A stretch of DNA of 64,000 bases from Flavobacteriaceae bacterium (GTDB lineage: Bacteria; Bacteroidota; Bacteroidia; Flavobacteriales; Weeksellaceae). Below are positions 27,102 through 37,411 of this stretch, one piece after another. Every line of letters starts with the position of its first letter. Position 1 is the stretch's first letter. The notes under the pieces are model-generated. The model made no database searches and was not told the DNA's origin. It saw only the letters and a list, made by a program, of their open reading frames with translations. The translations under genes and the position numbers were made by a program. The stretch is from positions 33,457-97,456 of the forward strand of contig JAGLAZ010000004.1 of the NCBI GenBank assembly GCA_018260565.1, read 5' to 3'.

Positions 27102-27140
27102 AAAAAATCCGCCTAGTTCTTCATAATAGGCGGATTTTTT
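27102..27140. terminator. Terminator of gltA (bidirectional form)
   Basis: Perfect 14-bp stem AAAAAATCCGCCTA/TAGGCGGATTTTTT with an 11-nt loop, 14 bp after the gltA stop on the minus strand. Confidence 0.9.
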
Positions 27141-27153
27141 CTCAATATATATC

Positions 27154-28443
27154 TTATCTAGAACCGATATGTGTATATTCTCTATTGGCGACTCCTTGGT
27201 ATACTTGTCTTGGTCTTCCAATAGGATCACCTTTCAGACGCATTTCTTTCCACTGAGAAATCCATCCTGGAAGGCGTCCTAAAGCGAACATTACAGTGAA
27301 CATTTCAGTAGGAATTCCTAATGCACGGTAGATAATCCCGGAATAGAAATCAACATTCGGGTACAATTTTTTGCTTACGAAATAATCATCCTCTAATGCT
27401 ACTCGTTCTAGTTGCATAGCGATATCTAGCGCTTTATCATTAATACCCAACTGGTTTAAGATATCGTCCGCTGCTTTTTTGATAATTTTTGCACGAGGGT
27501 CGAAGTTTTTATACACTCTATGACCAAAGCCCATTAATCTGAAGTTATCTTCTTTGTTTTTGGCCTTCTCTACATATTTAGCAACATCCCCACCATCTTG
27601 TTCTATCAATTCTAGCATTTCTATAACGGCCTGATTTGCACCGCCATGAAGTGGTCCCCAAAGAGCAGAAACACCTGCAGAAATAGAAGCAAATAGGCCA
27701 GTATGAGCCGAACCTACCATTCTTACTGTGGATGTGGAGCAATTTTGCTCATGGTCTGCGTGAAGGATTAATAATTTATCTAAAGCTCCAACTACCACTG
27801 GATCTATCTCAAAATCTTCATTTGGCATACGAAATGCCATACGGTAGAAATTTTCTACATAATTAAGATTATTATCACCATGGTTTATAGATAGCCCTTT
27901 GGTCTTTCTATAAGTCCAAGCACAAAGGTGTGAGAATTTTGCCAACATTAAAACACTCGCTTCATCCAATTCTTCAGGAGAATTTACATCTACTGCTTTT
28001 GGGTTAAAGGCAGTTAGTGCAGATGTTAAAGATGATAAAACACCCATTGGATGGGCATTTCTAGGAAAAACATCAAGAAGTTTTTTCATTTCCTCAGCAA
28101 GGAAATTGTATTTTTTAAGCCCTGTTTCAAAGCCAGTTAATTGTGTTTGGTCTGGTAGATTACCATTTAATAGAAGGTACATTACCTCAGTAAAATTGGA
28201 GTGTTCTGCAAGCTGTTCTATAGGATAACCTCTGTAAGATAACTCTCCTGCATCACCGTCTAGGTAAGTGATTTCTGATATGGTTGCACCAGTATTTTTA
28301 TAACCTAAATCTAAGGTAATCAAGCCAGTCTGGTCCCGAAGTTTAGAAATATCAATACCTCTGTCTCCCATAGTAGAATCTACGATAGGGTATTCAAAGG
28401 TTTTGTCACCGTATTGAAGGCTTACTTTATTAATTTCTGACAT
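27154..28443 (-). CDS. gltA: Citrate synthase
   Basis: 429 aa, hexameric type II citrate synthase; condenses oxaloacetate and acetyl-CoA at the entry of the TCA cycle. Catalytic-site motifs: HADHEQNCSTSTVR, LWGPLHGGANQAV, GFGHRVYKNFDPRA (His and Arg residues) and the C-terminal LPGWISQW...RPRQVYQG. Follows eno by 94 bp on the same strand. Confidence 0.97.
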   Translation of the reverse strand: MSEINKVSLQYGDKTFEYPIVDSTMGDRGIDISKLRDQTGLITLDLGYKNTGATISEITYLDGDAGELSYRGYPIEQLAEHSNFTEVMYLLLNGNLPDQTQLTGFETGLKKYNFLAEEMKKLLDVFPRNAHPMGVLSSLTSALTAFNPKAVDVNSPEELDEASVLMLAKFSHLCAWTYRKTKGLSINHGDNNLNYVENFYRMAFRMPNEDFEIDPVVVGALDKLLILHADHEQNCSTSTVRMVGSAHTGLFASISAGVSALWGPLHGGANQAVIEMLELIEQDGGDVAKYVEKAKNKEDNFRLMGFGHRVYKNFDPRAKIIKKAADDILNQLGINDKALDIAMQLERVALEDDYFVSKKLYPNVDFYSGIIYRALGIPTEMFTVMFALGRLPGWISQWKEMRLKGDPIGRPRQVYQGVANREYTHIGSR

Positions 28444-28537
28444 TCTTTTTTTTGTTAAAAATAAGGTTTTGGTTTAAATTATACAAGGTAGGTAAGATTA
28501 AGATAGATATTATAAATTATATTCTTCTATCTGATAA

Positions 28538-29878
<1,341 letters not shown>

Positions 29879-29951
29879 TTAGTTGCTTGATTTTTAACTA
29901 ATTTATCTATTTTGACTTGTATATCTCTATTTTTGCACTTAAATATTTATA

Positions 29952-31196
29952 ATGACTCAAAACGGCAAAATAGAACTCATGTGTCCTGCGGGAGATTTTA
30001 CTTCCTTGCAAGCAGCTTTGGATAATGGCGCCGACTCAGTATATTTTGGCGTAGAACAGCTGAATATGAGGGCGCGTGCTTCCCTTAATTTTACCCTTGA
30101 AGATTTACCCGAAATAGCCAGACGATGTGAGGAAAAAGGTGTGCGTACCTATCTTACCCTCAATACTATTATATATGACCATGATCTTAGCATTATTAAA
30201 ATTTTATTAGATAAAGCAAAAGCAGCCAATCTTACTGCCGTGATAGCTATGGATCAGGCTGTAATAGCTTATGCAAGACAGATAGGGATGGAAATTCATA
30301 TATCTACTCAAATTAACATCACCAACATAGAGACGGTAAAATTCTACGCTATGTTTGCAGACACCATGGTAATGAGCAGAGAACTTTCCCTTTCTCAAAT
30401 AAAAAAAATTACGGATCAAATTCAAAAAGAGCAAGTAAGAGGACCTAATGGCAATTTAGTAGAGATTGAAATTTTCGGGCATGGTGCATTATGCATGGCT
30501 GTTAGCGGAAAATGTTATCTCAGTTTGCATTCTCAAAATTCTTCTGCAAATAGAGGGGCTTGTAAACAAAACTGCCGTAAAAAATATACAGTTATAGATC
30601 AAGATACTGGCTTCGAAATAGAATTGGACAATGAATATATGATGTCTCCCAAAGACCTATGTACGATAGGATTTTTGGATCAAATTGTAGACGCTGGAGT
30701 ACAAGTATTGAAAATAGAAGGACGAGGCCGTGCACCAGAGTATGTGGCAACTGTAACTAAATGCTATCGTCAAGCAATAGACGCTATTGCAGATGGTACG
30801 TTCAGTCCAGAGAAGGTAACACTGTGGATGAGTCAGCTGGAAACTGTCTATAATCGTGGGTTCTGGGACGGGTATTATTTAGGTCAAACATTAGGGGAAT
30901 GGTCATCGGATTCTGGTTCTAGTGCGACCCAAAAGAAACTTTACATAGGAAAAGGACGACATTTTTATCCTAAATCTAATATCGCAGAGTTCTTGATAGA
31001 AGCTTATGATGTAAAAATTGGTGACAAAATATTAATTCAAGGCCCTACTACAGGTTCCCAAGAAATCATTTTACAGGAGATGATAGTAGATGGAAAGGAT
31101 AAGGAAACTACAGCCACGAAAACTGATATAATTACTTTTCCTACCCCATTCCGAGTGCGTCCGAGTGATAAATTGTATAAAGTTTTGGAAGCATAA
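29952..31196 (+). CDS. trhP: U32 family peptidase-like tRNA hydroxylase (TrhP/YegQ-like)
   Basis: 414 aa. U32 family members TrhP and RlhA hydroxylate tRNA U34 or 23S rRNA using prephenate-dependent, Fe-S containing chemistry. N-terminus ELMCPAGDFTSLQAALDNGADSVYFG. Four cluster-type Cys: Cys181, Cys188, Cys204 and Cys208 in GALCMAVSGKCYLSLHS and NRGACKQNCRKKY. A C-terminal beta domain (about 330-414) follows. TATTTTTG -7 box at 29928-29935. The ferredoxin gene starts on the very next base after its stop. Confidence 0.82.
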   Translation: MTQNGKIELMCPAGDFTSLQAALDNGADSVYFGVEQLNMRARASLNFTLEDLPEIARRCEEKGVRTYLTLNTIIYDHDLSIIKILLDKAKAANLTAVIAMDQAVIAYARQIGMEIHISTQINITNIETVKFYAMFADTMVMSRELSLSQIKKITDQIQKEQVRGPNGNLVEIEIFGHGALCMAVSGKCYLSLHSQNSSANRGACKQNCRKKYTVIDQDTGFEIELDNEYMMSPKDLCTIGFLDQIVDAGVQVLKIEGRGRAPEYVATVTKCYRQAIDAIADGTFSPEKVTLWMSQLETVYNRGFWDGYYLGQTLGEWSSDSGSSATQKKLYIGKGRHFYPKSNIAEFLIEAYDVKIGDKILIQGPTTGSQEIILQEMIVDGKDKETTATKTDIITFPTPFRVRPSDKLYKVLEA

Positions 31197-31427
31197 ATGG
31201 TAATTATTACGCTACAGAGAGATAAATGCATTGGATGTAATTACTGCGCGGAATTTGCCCCAGACTATTTTAGAATGTCTAAAAAGGATGGTAAATCTGT
31301 TCTTTTACGATCTCAAGATAAGAAAGGATTTTTTACCTTAAAAACACCAATTCCAGATTCCTTAGAATCTTGTGAAAAAGCGGCCAAAGCCTGTCCGGTG
31401 AATATTATTAGCGTGAAGGAAATATGA
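31197..31427 (+). CDS. Ferredoxin, single [4Fe-4S] type
   Basis: 76 aa. CIGCNYC at 11-17 gives Cys11, 14 and 17; ACPV supplies Cys66, and Cys59 (ESCEKA) is the extra Cys common in this class. No second CxxCxxC motif. Expected to carry electrons in the cytoplasm. It starts immediately after the U32 gene and overlaps the next start by 4 bp, suggesting it supplies electrons or helps the U32 Fe-S enzyme. Confidence 0.88.
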   Translation: MVIITLQRDKCIGCNYCAEFAPDYFRMSKKDGKSVLLRSQDKKGFFTLKTPIPDSLESCEKAAKACPVNIISVKEI

Positions 31428-32032
31428 AAAAATCAGAACTACGAAGCTTATATTTAGATAAAAGAAAAAGCTTACCACAAGAGGAAATTCAAAAACAAAG
31501 TGATATAATTTGCAAATTTATTTTACAAAACTTTGATTTAGCAAAACTTAGATCCATACTAAGTTATAGTGCTATTCCTACTCAACATGAATTAGATATA
31601 TCCTGTATGCATTCAAAAGCTGTAGAAAATTCCCTGGAAGTGTATCTGCCACGAGTTTCTGGAAAATTTCTGGAATGTGTTCCTATCATTGGAAGTACTG
31701 ATTATGTAGTCAATTCTTGGAATATTAAGGAACCCTTAGGTAAGGCAGTTGACAATCCTGCTATCGATATATGTTTTGTACCCATGGTATATTGTGATCC
31801 TTTGGGTAATAGAATAGGCTATGGAAAAGGCTATTACGATAGATTTTTTGGTACTAGCAATAAAGATCTTATTAAAATTGGAATTTCAGCATTTCCCCCT
31901 AAAGAAAATATTGATGATGTAGATTCTAAGGATATTGCTATGGACGCAGTTTTAATCCCAGAAAGACCTTATTTAGTAACTTTTAACGAATCCTTAGATA
32001 AGTCAGGTTTTTTAAAAAAATCTAAGAAATAA
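31424..32032 (+). CDS. fau: 5-formyltetrahydrofolate cyclo-ligase
   Basis: 202 aa. ATP-dependent conversion of 5-formyl-THF to 5,10-methenyl-THF. N-terminal basic KKSELRSLYLDKRKSL, DICFVPMVYCDPLGNRIGYG and GKGYYDRFF (ATP loop). ATGA overlap with the ferredoxin. The last 64 bp overlap the end of a convergent lipoprotein gene. Confidence 0.9.
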   Translation: MKKSELRSLYLDKRKSLPQEEIQKQSDIICKFILQNFDLAKLRSILSYSAIPTQHELDISCMHSKAVENSLEVYLPRVSGKFLECVPIIGSTDYVVNSWNIKEPLGKAVDNPAIDICFVPMVYCDPLGNRIGYGKGYYDRFFGTSNKDLIKIGISAFPPKENIDDVDSKDIAMDAVLIPERPYLVTFNESLDKSGFLKKSKK

Positions 32033-32547
32033 AACTTAAACTCCTTCTGAAAGCGAACCGGGGCTGAAACTAATGTATAAGTGCTTTCTCTAGGAAAAGC
32101 ACCAAATGAATTTCCGCTTTTATCTCGGTATACTACATTAAATTTGGCAATGGAAATACTGTCTTTTTTTGTCTTATGAACTACTTTTTGAATAGAAACA
32201 TCGGAAATTTTTGCTGATTTTACTTTTAAGGAATCCATTTCCCGGAATAATGTTTTCAATGATAGGCTGTCACTGTGTAGGAAATAAGAGTGCAATTGCT
32301 CTAAAATGGCACTGTCTATTTTCGTGTTTCTTTTTCCACTTAGGTAAACAGAGGATAGATCCATAACCTCTTGTAATTTTTGATGCGTAATGGAGCGAAT
32401 TACCTCTGCAGAATCCAGTTGGCGTGCAGGATAAGCGGTTGTGTTCTGGGAATTACGTAGCATCTCAAGGTCTGATGGCGTTTTGGTATTTTCTTTACAA
32501 TTAAATAAACAAAGCACCAGTAAGATTATACTAATTTTAAGAGGCAT
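31969..32547 (-). CDS. Lipoprotein, unknown function
   Basis: 192 aa from the ATG at 32547; the frame is open to a TTG ten codons upstream, but this ATG gives the lipoprotein signal directly (hydrophobic stretch then LFNC, Cys17). No recognised domain. A TTAYPARQLDSAEVIRSITHQ motif and a beta-like C-terminus (YTLVSAPVRFQKEF) are visible. Overlaps the upstream membrane-protein gene by 11 bp, so likely co-translated, and overlaps the end of fau antisense. Confidence 0.7.
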   Translation of the reverse strand: MPLKISIILLVLCLFNCKENTKTPSDLEMLRNSQNTTAYPARQLDSAEVIRSITHQKLQEVMDLSSVYLSGKRNTKIDSAILEQLHSYFLHSDSLSLKTLFREMDSLKVKSAKISDVSIQKVVHKTKKDSISIAKFNVVYRDKSGNSFGAFPRESTYTLVSAPVRFQKEFKFYFLDFFKKPDLSKDSLKVTK

Positions 32548-33736
32548 TTGGCGTAATTTTAAATTTAATGGAAACAATTTTCCCGTTTTCCTTTTTCATT
32601 TCTAAGACTTTGAGGTTCTTTAAGGCAGTAGTAGGTGTAGTAACTAATGTGATGTATTTTGCCTTATTCATAGTTTCAATTCCGAAGATTTCATTATCAA
32701 ATACCTGGAATATTACCGCATCATCACTAATTAAACGGTTTAATTCTGCACGTTTTCTTACTAAGGCATCTTCCTTACCATCAATATCTTTTTTAGAAAA
32801 ATAATCCACAGCCATTTTATAGTCATCCGGTTTTAAAGCAATATTCTCTTCAGAAGGTGCGTCTTCTAAAACTCTTACAATTTCCCGACTTTCATATAAT
32901 GGAGAACTGATTTTCATTTTTAAGATTTTAGAATTCAATCTTAAGTTAAGACATTGACCCGGTTGTACCTTATAGTATAAAGGACTCTCATTCTCTTTAA
33001 AAACTTGGATATCTATGGGATATTGTATAGGGCCGTTTCTATCCATATCATTAAAACAATATATGTACTGTTTTGGATAAAAAAGTAAAAATAATATGGA
33101 ACTTAATACTATTACCGTCCCAATTATACTGGCCATTCTAATCCATGATCTACTTTTCCCCGCTTGTAAAGATGTATAGGGATCTTTTTCTTTACTATGA
33201 TTATCACCTTTTTCCACTTTGATATTAATTCCAGGATTAATTGTAAGCTTTGGAATAGGATCTAAGCTAGGAATAGTATGATTTGCTGAATTTTGTGGCA
33301 CTATATTCCCTGAGACGGTATCGTCTAGATTCTTGTCAGAGTAATCTAGTATTTTAGTTTCGCACTCTTTTCTTTTAAAATCATTCCAATCTTTATATCC
33401 AGCATAAATGGAAAGCATATTTAAAACATCTATACGTGGAGGTTTTGATGGTTTATTTTTAAAATAAGTATAAAAGGATTTTTCGCTAATACTACCTTTA
33501 GCTATTTTTCTTAAATCTTCTTGAAAATAAATTATGTCAATACCCTTCCATTTTGATATTGGATTTTCAGTAAGATGTATATTACGATAAGAAGATTCTA
33601 TAAAAGGTATTAATTGCTGAAACGCATCTAATTCCTGCTGTATAATTTTATCTTTAATTTTTTCTAAATCGTTGATTTCCAGAAGTTTTATTTGTAAATC
33701 GGTTTTACAAAGGTAATACAAACAATTTGCAAACAC
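32537..33736 (-). CDS. Membrane protein with N-terminal helical domain, unknown
   Basis: Up to 399 aa. N-terminal domain (about 40-130) with a helix-turn-helix-like region (KWKGIDIIYFQEDLRKIA...SEKSFYTYFKN...RIDVLNMLSIYAGYKDWNDF), a low-complexity linker, one membrane helix (about 202-222, ASIIGTVIVLSSILFLLFY), then a periplasmic beta domain. I recall this only as a hypothetical flavobacterial family. The GTG start at 33736 falls inside a good promoter (33708-33739), so the true start is probably later, perhaps the CTG at 33682. Coupled to the lipoprotein gene downstream. Confidence 0.6.
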   Translation of the reverse strand: MFANCLYYLCKTDLQIKLLEINDLEKIKDKIIQQELDAFQQLIPFIESSYRNIHLTENPISKWKGIDIIYFQEDLRKIAKGSISEKSFYTYFKNKPSKPPRIDVLNMLSIYAGYKDWNDFKRKECETKILDYSDKNLDDTVSGNIVPQNSANHTIPSLDPIPKLTINPGINIKVEKGDNHSKEKDPYTSLQAGKSRSWIRMASIIGTVIVLSSILFLLFYPKQYIYCFNDMDRNGPIQYPIDIQVFKENESPLYYKVQPGQCLNLRLNSKILKMKISSPLYESREIVRVLEDAPSEENIALKPDDYKMAVDYFSKKDIDGKEDALVRKRAELNRLISDDAVIFQVFDNEIFGIETMNKAKYITLVTTPTTALKNLKVLEMKKENGKIVSIKFKITPNAS

Positions 33737-33739
33737 AAA
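33708..33739 (-). promoter_or_regulatory. Promoter of the membrane-protein/lipoprotein pair
   Basis: Minus strand: TTTG (33736-33739), 20-nt spacer, TACCTTTG (33708-33715). It lies within the apparent 5' end of the coding frame, arguing for a downstream start codon. Confidence 0.65.
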
Positions 33740-33753
33740 TAGTTAAGTGATGT

Positions 33754-33761
33754 TACATTTG
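33754..33761 (+). promoter_or_regulatory. -7 box of the small repeat lipoprotein
   Basis: TACATTTG, full match to TAnnTTTG, about 53 nt before the ATG at 33815. The nearest TTTG lies 24 nt upstream, longer than usual. Confidence 0.5.
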
Positions 33762-33814
33762 TAGTGTTGAATTAATCAACAGAAATCTAAACAAACTTTA
33801 AAAACCCAATTATT

Positions 33815-34132
33815 ATGAAAAAGTCATTTTTCGTAGCTGCTATCGCAGCTGTTGCATTAGTATCTTGTAACAAAGAAGCTAGCAAAACTGAAACTACAGA
33901 AACTACAGCTACTACAACTGAGGTTGCTCCAGCTGATACTGTAAATACAGTAGCTCCTACAACTACATCACCTGCAACTACTGCTCCTGCAACTACTGCT
34001 CCTGCAACTACTGCTCCTGCTACTACTGCTACTCCTGAAGCGGTTTCAACTGAATCAAAAACAGTTACTACTAAAGGAACTGATACTAAAAAAGTATTAG
34101 AAAAGCACGAAGAAAAAGTAGAGAAAAAATAA
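33815..34132 (+). CDS. Small lipoprotein with PATTA repeats
   Basis: 105 aa. Signal peptide and lipobox ALVSC (Cys18), then an unstructured Thr/Ala/Pro-rich stalk with four PATTA repeats (about 53-72) and a charged Lys/Glu tail (KVLEKHEEKVEKK). It looks like a short envelope linker or stress lipoprotein; no domain recognised. Single gene with its own -7 box and a strong terminator. Confidence 0.75.
   Translation: MKKSFFVAAIAAVALVSCNKEASKTETTETTATTTEVAPADTVNTVAPTTTSPATTAPATTAPATTAPATTATPEAVSTESKTVTTKGTDTKKVLEKHEEKVEKK
33971..34030 (+). repeat. Four tandem 15-bp repeats in lipoprotein gene
   Basis: Unit CCTGCAACTACTGCT; the first three copies are identical and the fourth differs by one base. 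In frame, coding PATTA. Slippage would change stalk length without breaking the frame. Confidence 0.92.
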
Positions 34133-34152
34133 GCTTCGGCTTATCTCAAATG

Positions 34153-34181
34153 AAGCCCACCTTATTGGTGGGCTTTTTTTG
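34153..34181. terminator. Bidirectional terminator
   Basis: Stem AAGCCCACC/GGTGGGCTT with a TTATT loop and T run. It serves the lipoprotein gene; the stop codon of the convergent methyltransferase gene (34162-34164) lies in its loop. Confidence 0.88.
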
Positions 34182-34956
34182 TCCACTCATACAGTAGTAT
34201 TGCTGCAGCATTACTAAGATTAAGACTATTAAGCTTACCAACCATAGGAATACTCAGATTCTGAGATCTATTCCCCCATATATGGCTTACACCATTGTGT
34301 TCGTTTCCCAAAATTAAAGCAGACGGTATTACTTTCTTCCATTCAGTCACACTTAAAGTCTTTTCTTTTGCTGCAAATTCACCTTCTAAAAAGGTAGTAT
34401 AAATTGTGAATTTATGATCTAACAAATACTGCATTGCCTCTTCATTTGTTAATTCAATAATTTCCATTCCCAGGGCTGCCCCTAAACTATTTCTCAGAAC
34501 ATGCGGATTATATTTATCAATGTTTTTCCCGGTAAGGATAATATGCTTTATGCCGAAGCATTCTGCACTCCTAAGGATGGCACCCAAATTTCCTGGCTTT
34601 TCTATCGAATCTAAAACAAGAATCCGCTGTATTTTTTGAGTATCTTTAAAGACATGTAATGCGGGTGGAGCATTGAAAACTGCAACACAATTCGGACTTG
34701 TTTTTCGAAATGCAATAGTCTCAAATATGGATTTCTCTACTTCATAAATTTTAGTGTCAGATGTTACTAATTTTTCAAAATGTTCCATCAAACCTGATAC
34801 ATATATTTCATTTATTAGCCAACCATATATTAATGCTAATTCAACTTCTGCTAAGCCCTCAAGAACAACTTTCCCCTCTTTTCTGCGAAATCTATTATCT
34901 TCAATTAAACGTTTTACATATTTAATATTAGGATTTTTAGAGCTTGTAAGTATCAT
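34162..34956 (-). CDS. TrmH/SpoU family RNA 2'-O-methyltransferase
   Basis: 264 aa. N-terminal substrate-binding region (RRKEGKVVLEGLAEVELAL) and the knotted SPOUT domain: LDSIEKPGNLGAILRSAECFG, ILGNEHNGVS, IPMVGKLNSLNLSNAAAILLYE. It should methylate a ribose in rRNA or tRNA. The target is not readable; 23S rRNA is common in this branch. Confidence 0.9.
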   Translation of the reverse strand: MILTSSKNPNIKYVKRLIEDNRFRRKEGKVVLEGLAEVELALIYGWLINEIYVSGLMEHFEKLVTSDTKIYEVEKSIFETIAFRKTSPNCVAVFNAPPALHVFKDTQKIQRILVLDSIEKPGNLGAILRSAECFGIKHIILTGKNIDKYNPHVLRNSLGAALGMEIIELTNEEAMQYLLDHKFTIYTTFLEGEFAAKEKTLSVTEWKKVIPSALILGNEHNGVSHIWGNRSQNLSIPMVGKLNSLNLSNAAAILLYEWTKKAHQ

Positions 34957-35070
34957 GCTAATTTTTATTTGAAATTATATGGTATTATTATTCCAATATA
35001 AATTTCTTAAGAACCTTTTACTTCCAAATTTTACTTAAAAATAAAAATTAAGAATCGATTCTATTTACAA

Positions 35071-35100
35071 AAATAAAAAGCCCGAGTGATCCTCGGGCCT
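35071..35100 (-). terminator. Terminator of the ribosomal protein operon
   Basis: Minus strand: stem GCCCGAG/CTCGGGC with a 5-nt loop followed by a U run, 21 bp after the rplQ stop. Confidence 0.85.
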
Positions 35101-35120
35101 TTATATGTTAATATTTCGAA

Positions 35121-35747
35121 TTAATTAGTTTCGGAATCGTCCTTATTAACTTTTGATTCAGAAAGGGTAGTACCATCTCCATTTAAAGATTCGTTATTGG
35201 AATTTGAACTAGTAGAAGTGCTTTCTATATCTGTTTCATTATCTAAAGCATCTTCCTGTGTTGATACCTGACCTGAAGGTGTGTTCTCCAAGGTAGTCGC
35301 CTCACCTACTGTATTTTTATCTGTAGATTTAGCTCCACCTCTTCGGCTTCTTCTAGAGGTTTTCTTTTCCTCTTTTGCATTATAGATAGTGTTGTAATCT
35401 ACAAGTTCTATCATTGCCATATCGGCACCATCACCACTACGAAAACCCGTTTTAATGATACGAGTGTATCCACCATTTCTTTCAGCAATTTTAGGCGATA
35501 TATCTCTAAATAGTTCAGCTACAGCAAATTTGTTTTTCAAATAGGCAAAAACAGTTCTTCTATTATGAGTAGAATCTTCTTTAGATTTAGTTAGTAGAGG
35601 TTCTACATAGGTACGTAACGCTTTAGCTTTTGCTACGGTGGTATTAATTCTCTTATGTTCAATTAAAGAGCAAGCCATATTAGCTAGCATTGCTTTTCTG
35701 TGTGGGGCAGTTCTCCCCAGATGATTTATCTTTTTTCCGTGTCTCAT
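35121..35747 (-). CDS. rplQ: 50S ribosomal protein L17 with long C-terminal tail
   Basis: 208 aa; the L17 core is residues 1-125 ([57 protein letters not shown]). An extra tail of about 80 residues, rich in Ser/Thr/Asn/Asp/Glu after a basic patch ([11 protein letters not shown]), is much longer than in E. coli L17 (127 aa); long L17 tails are known in Bacteroidetes. Last gene of the operon. Confidence 0.95.
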   Translation of the reverse strand: MRHGKKINHLGRTAPHRKAMLANMACSLIEHKRINTTVAKAKALRTYVEPLLTKSKEDSTHNRRTVFAYLKNKFAVAELFRDISPKIAERNGGYTRIIKTGFRSGDGADMAMIELVDYNTIYNAKEEKKTSRRSRRGGAKSTDKNTVGEATTLENTPSGQVSTQEDALDNETDIESTSTSSNSNNESLNGDGTTLSESKVNKDDSETN

Positions 35748-35753
35748 GATTTT

Positions 35754-36749
35754 TTAATTATCTACGTCCAACTTATATTTAGCCACATCGTAACCAAAGT
35801 TTAAGCCTTTGTTATGAACGAGTTCTTCAAGTTCTGTAAGGGATTTCTTTCCGAAATTGCGGAATTTCATTAAATCGGATTTGCTGTAAGATACAAGCTC
35901 ACCCAATGTTTCAACTTCCGCAGCCTTTAAGCAATTCAACGCGCGCACGGAAAGGTCCATTTCTGTCAATTTTGACTTCAGCAACTGGCGGATATGCATC
36001 GTTTCCTCGTCATAGTCTTGAGCCGCTTTTTTAGCTTCAGTTTCCAGAGTAATTCTTTCGTCACTAAACAACATAAAGTGGTGTATTAGGACCTTAGATG
36101 CTTCTGTAAGAGCATTTTGAGGTGTAATAGAACCGTCAGTATGGATGTCAATGATTAATTTTTCATAATCGGTTTTTTGCTCTACCCGGAAGTTTTCCCA
36201 AGTAAAATTGACTTTTTTAATTGGAGTAAAAATTGAGTCGATAGCAATAGTGCCGATGGTGTCAGTTTCTGATTTATTCTCTTCACTAGGCACATATCCT
36301 CTTCCTTTTTTTACAGTAAAAGTTAAATTAAACTTAGCTGATTTTTCAAGGTTGCAGATTACGTTTTCTGTATTAATAACTTCATATCCGGAAAGTTCTT
36401 TTCCTAAGTCCCCTGCAGTAACTTGCTCTTTCCCAGTAATTTTTACTGTTACAGTTTCAGTTTCTGGTTTTGGAGAAATTGCTCGAAAACGAACTTGTTT
36501 TAGATTTAGTATAATTTCAGTAACATCTTCAATGATACCTTTAATTGTGGAGAATTCATGCTCTACGCCTTCAATTTTTATTGAAGTAATGGCATAGCCT
36601 TCTAAAGAAGAAATGAGCACTCTTCGAAGCGCAGTACCAATTGTAATGCCGAAGCCCGGCTCAAGTGGACGGAACTCGAATTGCCCTTCTACTTCATTCG
36701 CATTCAGCAGAACAACTTTATCTGGTTTTATAAATGATAGGATCGCCAT
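35754..36749 (-). CDS. rpoA: RNA polymerase subunit alpha
   Basis: 331 aa. N-terminal assembly domain ([30 protein letters not shown]) and C-terminal domain with the helix-hairpin-helix ([21 protein letters not shown]...[15 protein letters not shown]). Between rpsD and rplQ, the normal alpha-operon position. Confidence 0.98.
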   Translation of the reverse strand: MAILSFIKPDKVVLLNANEVEGQFEFRPLEPGFGITIGTALRRVLISSLEGYAITSIKIEGVEHEFSTIKGIIEDVTEIILNLKQVRFRAISPKPETETVTVKITGKEQVTAGDLGKELSGYEVINTENVICNLEKSAKFNLTFTVKKGRGYVPSEENKSETDTIGTIAIDSIFTPIKKVNFTWENFRVEQKTDYEKLIIDIHTDGSITPQNALTEASKVLIHHFMLFSDERITLETEAKKAAQDYDEETMHIRQLLKSKLTEMDLSVRALNCLKAAEVETLGELVSYSKSDLMKFRNFGKKSLTELEELVHNKGLNFGYDVAKYKLDVDN

Positions 36750-36773
36750 AAATAGATGAGCAAAGGGTTTAAA

Positions 36774-37382
36774 TTATTTAGAGTATAGTTCGACAATAAG
36801 TTGTTCCTTAATGTCTTCCGGGATTTGTATTCTCTCGGGCGCAGAGGTAAAAGTACCTTCTTGCTTTTCATCATTATATTGAAGCCAATCAAAAGTAGGT
36901 TTGTATGCCAAAGCATCTTGGATGATTTCCAATGATTTTGATTTGGTTCGAATACCTACTACATCTCCAGGTTTCAATAAATAGGATGGTATATTTAGAA
37001 TCTCACCATTCACAGTAATATGTCTGTGAGAAACTAATTGTCTTGCTCCAGCACGGCTTTTTGCCATACCTAAACGAAACACGACATTATCTAAACGAGA
37101 TTCACATAATTGAAGTAAAACTTCACCAGTAACTCCTTTAGCTCTGTGTGCTTTTTCGAAGAGATTAGCAAACTGTTTTTCCAAGATGCCATACGTGTAT
37201 TTAGCTTTTTGTTTTTCAGCTAATTGTACTGCATATTCGGATTTCTTTGCTCCTCTCCTTTTATTAGGACCATGCTGTCCAGGTGGTTGATTTTTTCTTT
37301 TCTCAAAGTTTTTATCGGCTCCAAAAATCGCTTGACCAAATTTTCTTGCGATTTTTGTTTTAGGGCCTGTATATCTTGCCAT
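36774..37382 (-). CDS. rpsD: 30S ribosomal protein S4
   Basis: 202 aa; primary 16S rRNA binder. S4 RNA-binding motif [20 protein letters not shown] followed by HRHITVNG. No N-terminal zinc Cys cluster (C-minus type). In other bacteria S4 represses the alpha operon; no clear leader was seen here. Confidence 0.98.
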   Translation of the reverse strand: MARYTGPKTKIARKFGQAIFGADKNFEKRKNQPPGQHGPNKRRGAKKSEYAVQLAEKQKAKYTYGILEKQFANLFEKAHRAKGVTGEVLLQLCESRLDNVVFRLGMAKSRAGARQLVSHRHITVNGEILNIPSYLLKPGDVVGIRTKSKSLEIIQDALAYKPTFDWLQYNDEKQEGTFTSAPERIQIPEDIKEQLIVELYSK

Positions 37383-37411
37383 TGATTTATTTTTAGATTA
37401 TAAAATGGGGA

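Noticed and set aside
26793..27153. tRNA or small ncRNA of known class in the largest gap
   Set aside because: No cloverleaf, T-loop or CCA end; the nested arms do not match a known RNA I recognise, so only the repeat element is reported.
36208..36597. 129-codon plus-strand frame within rpoA
   Set aside because: Antisense to a conserved gene and without any known domain.
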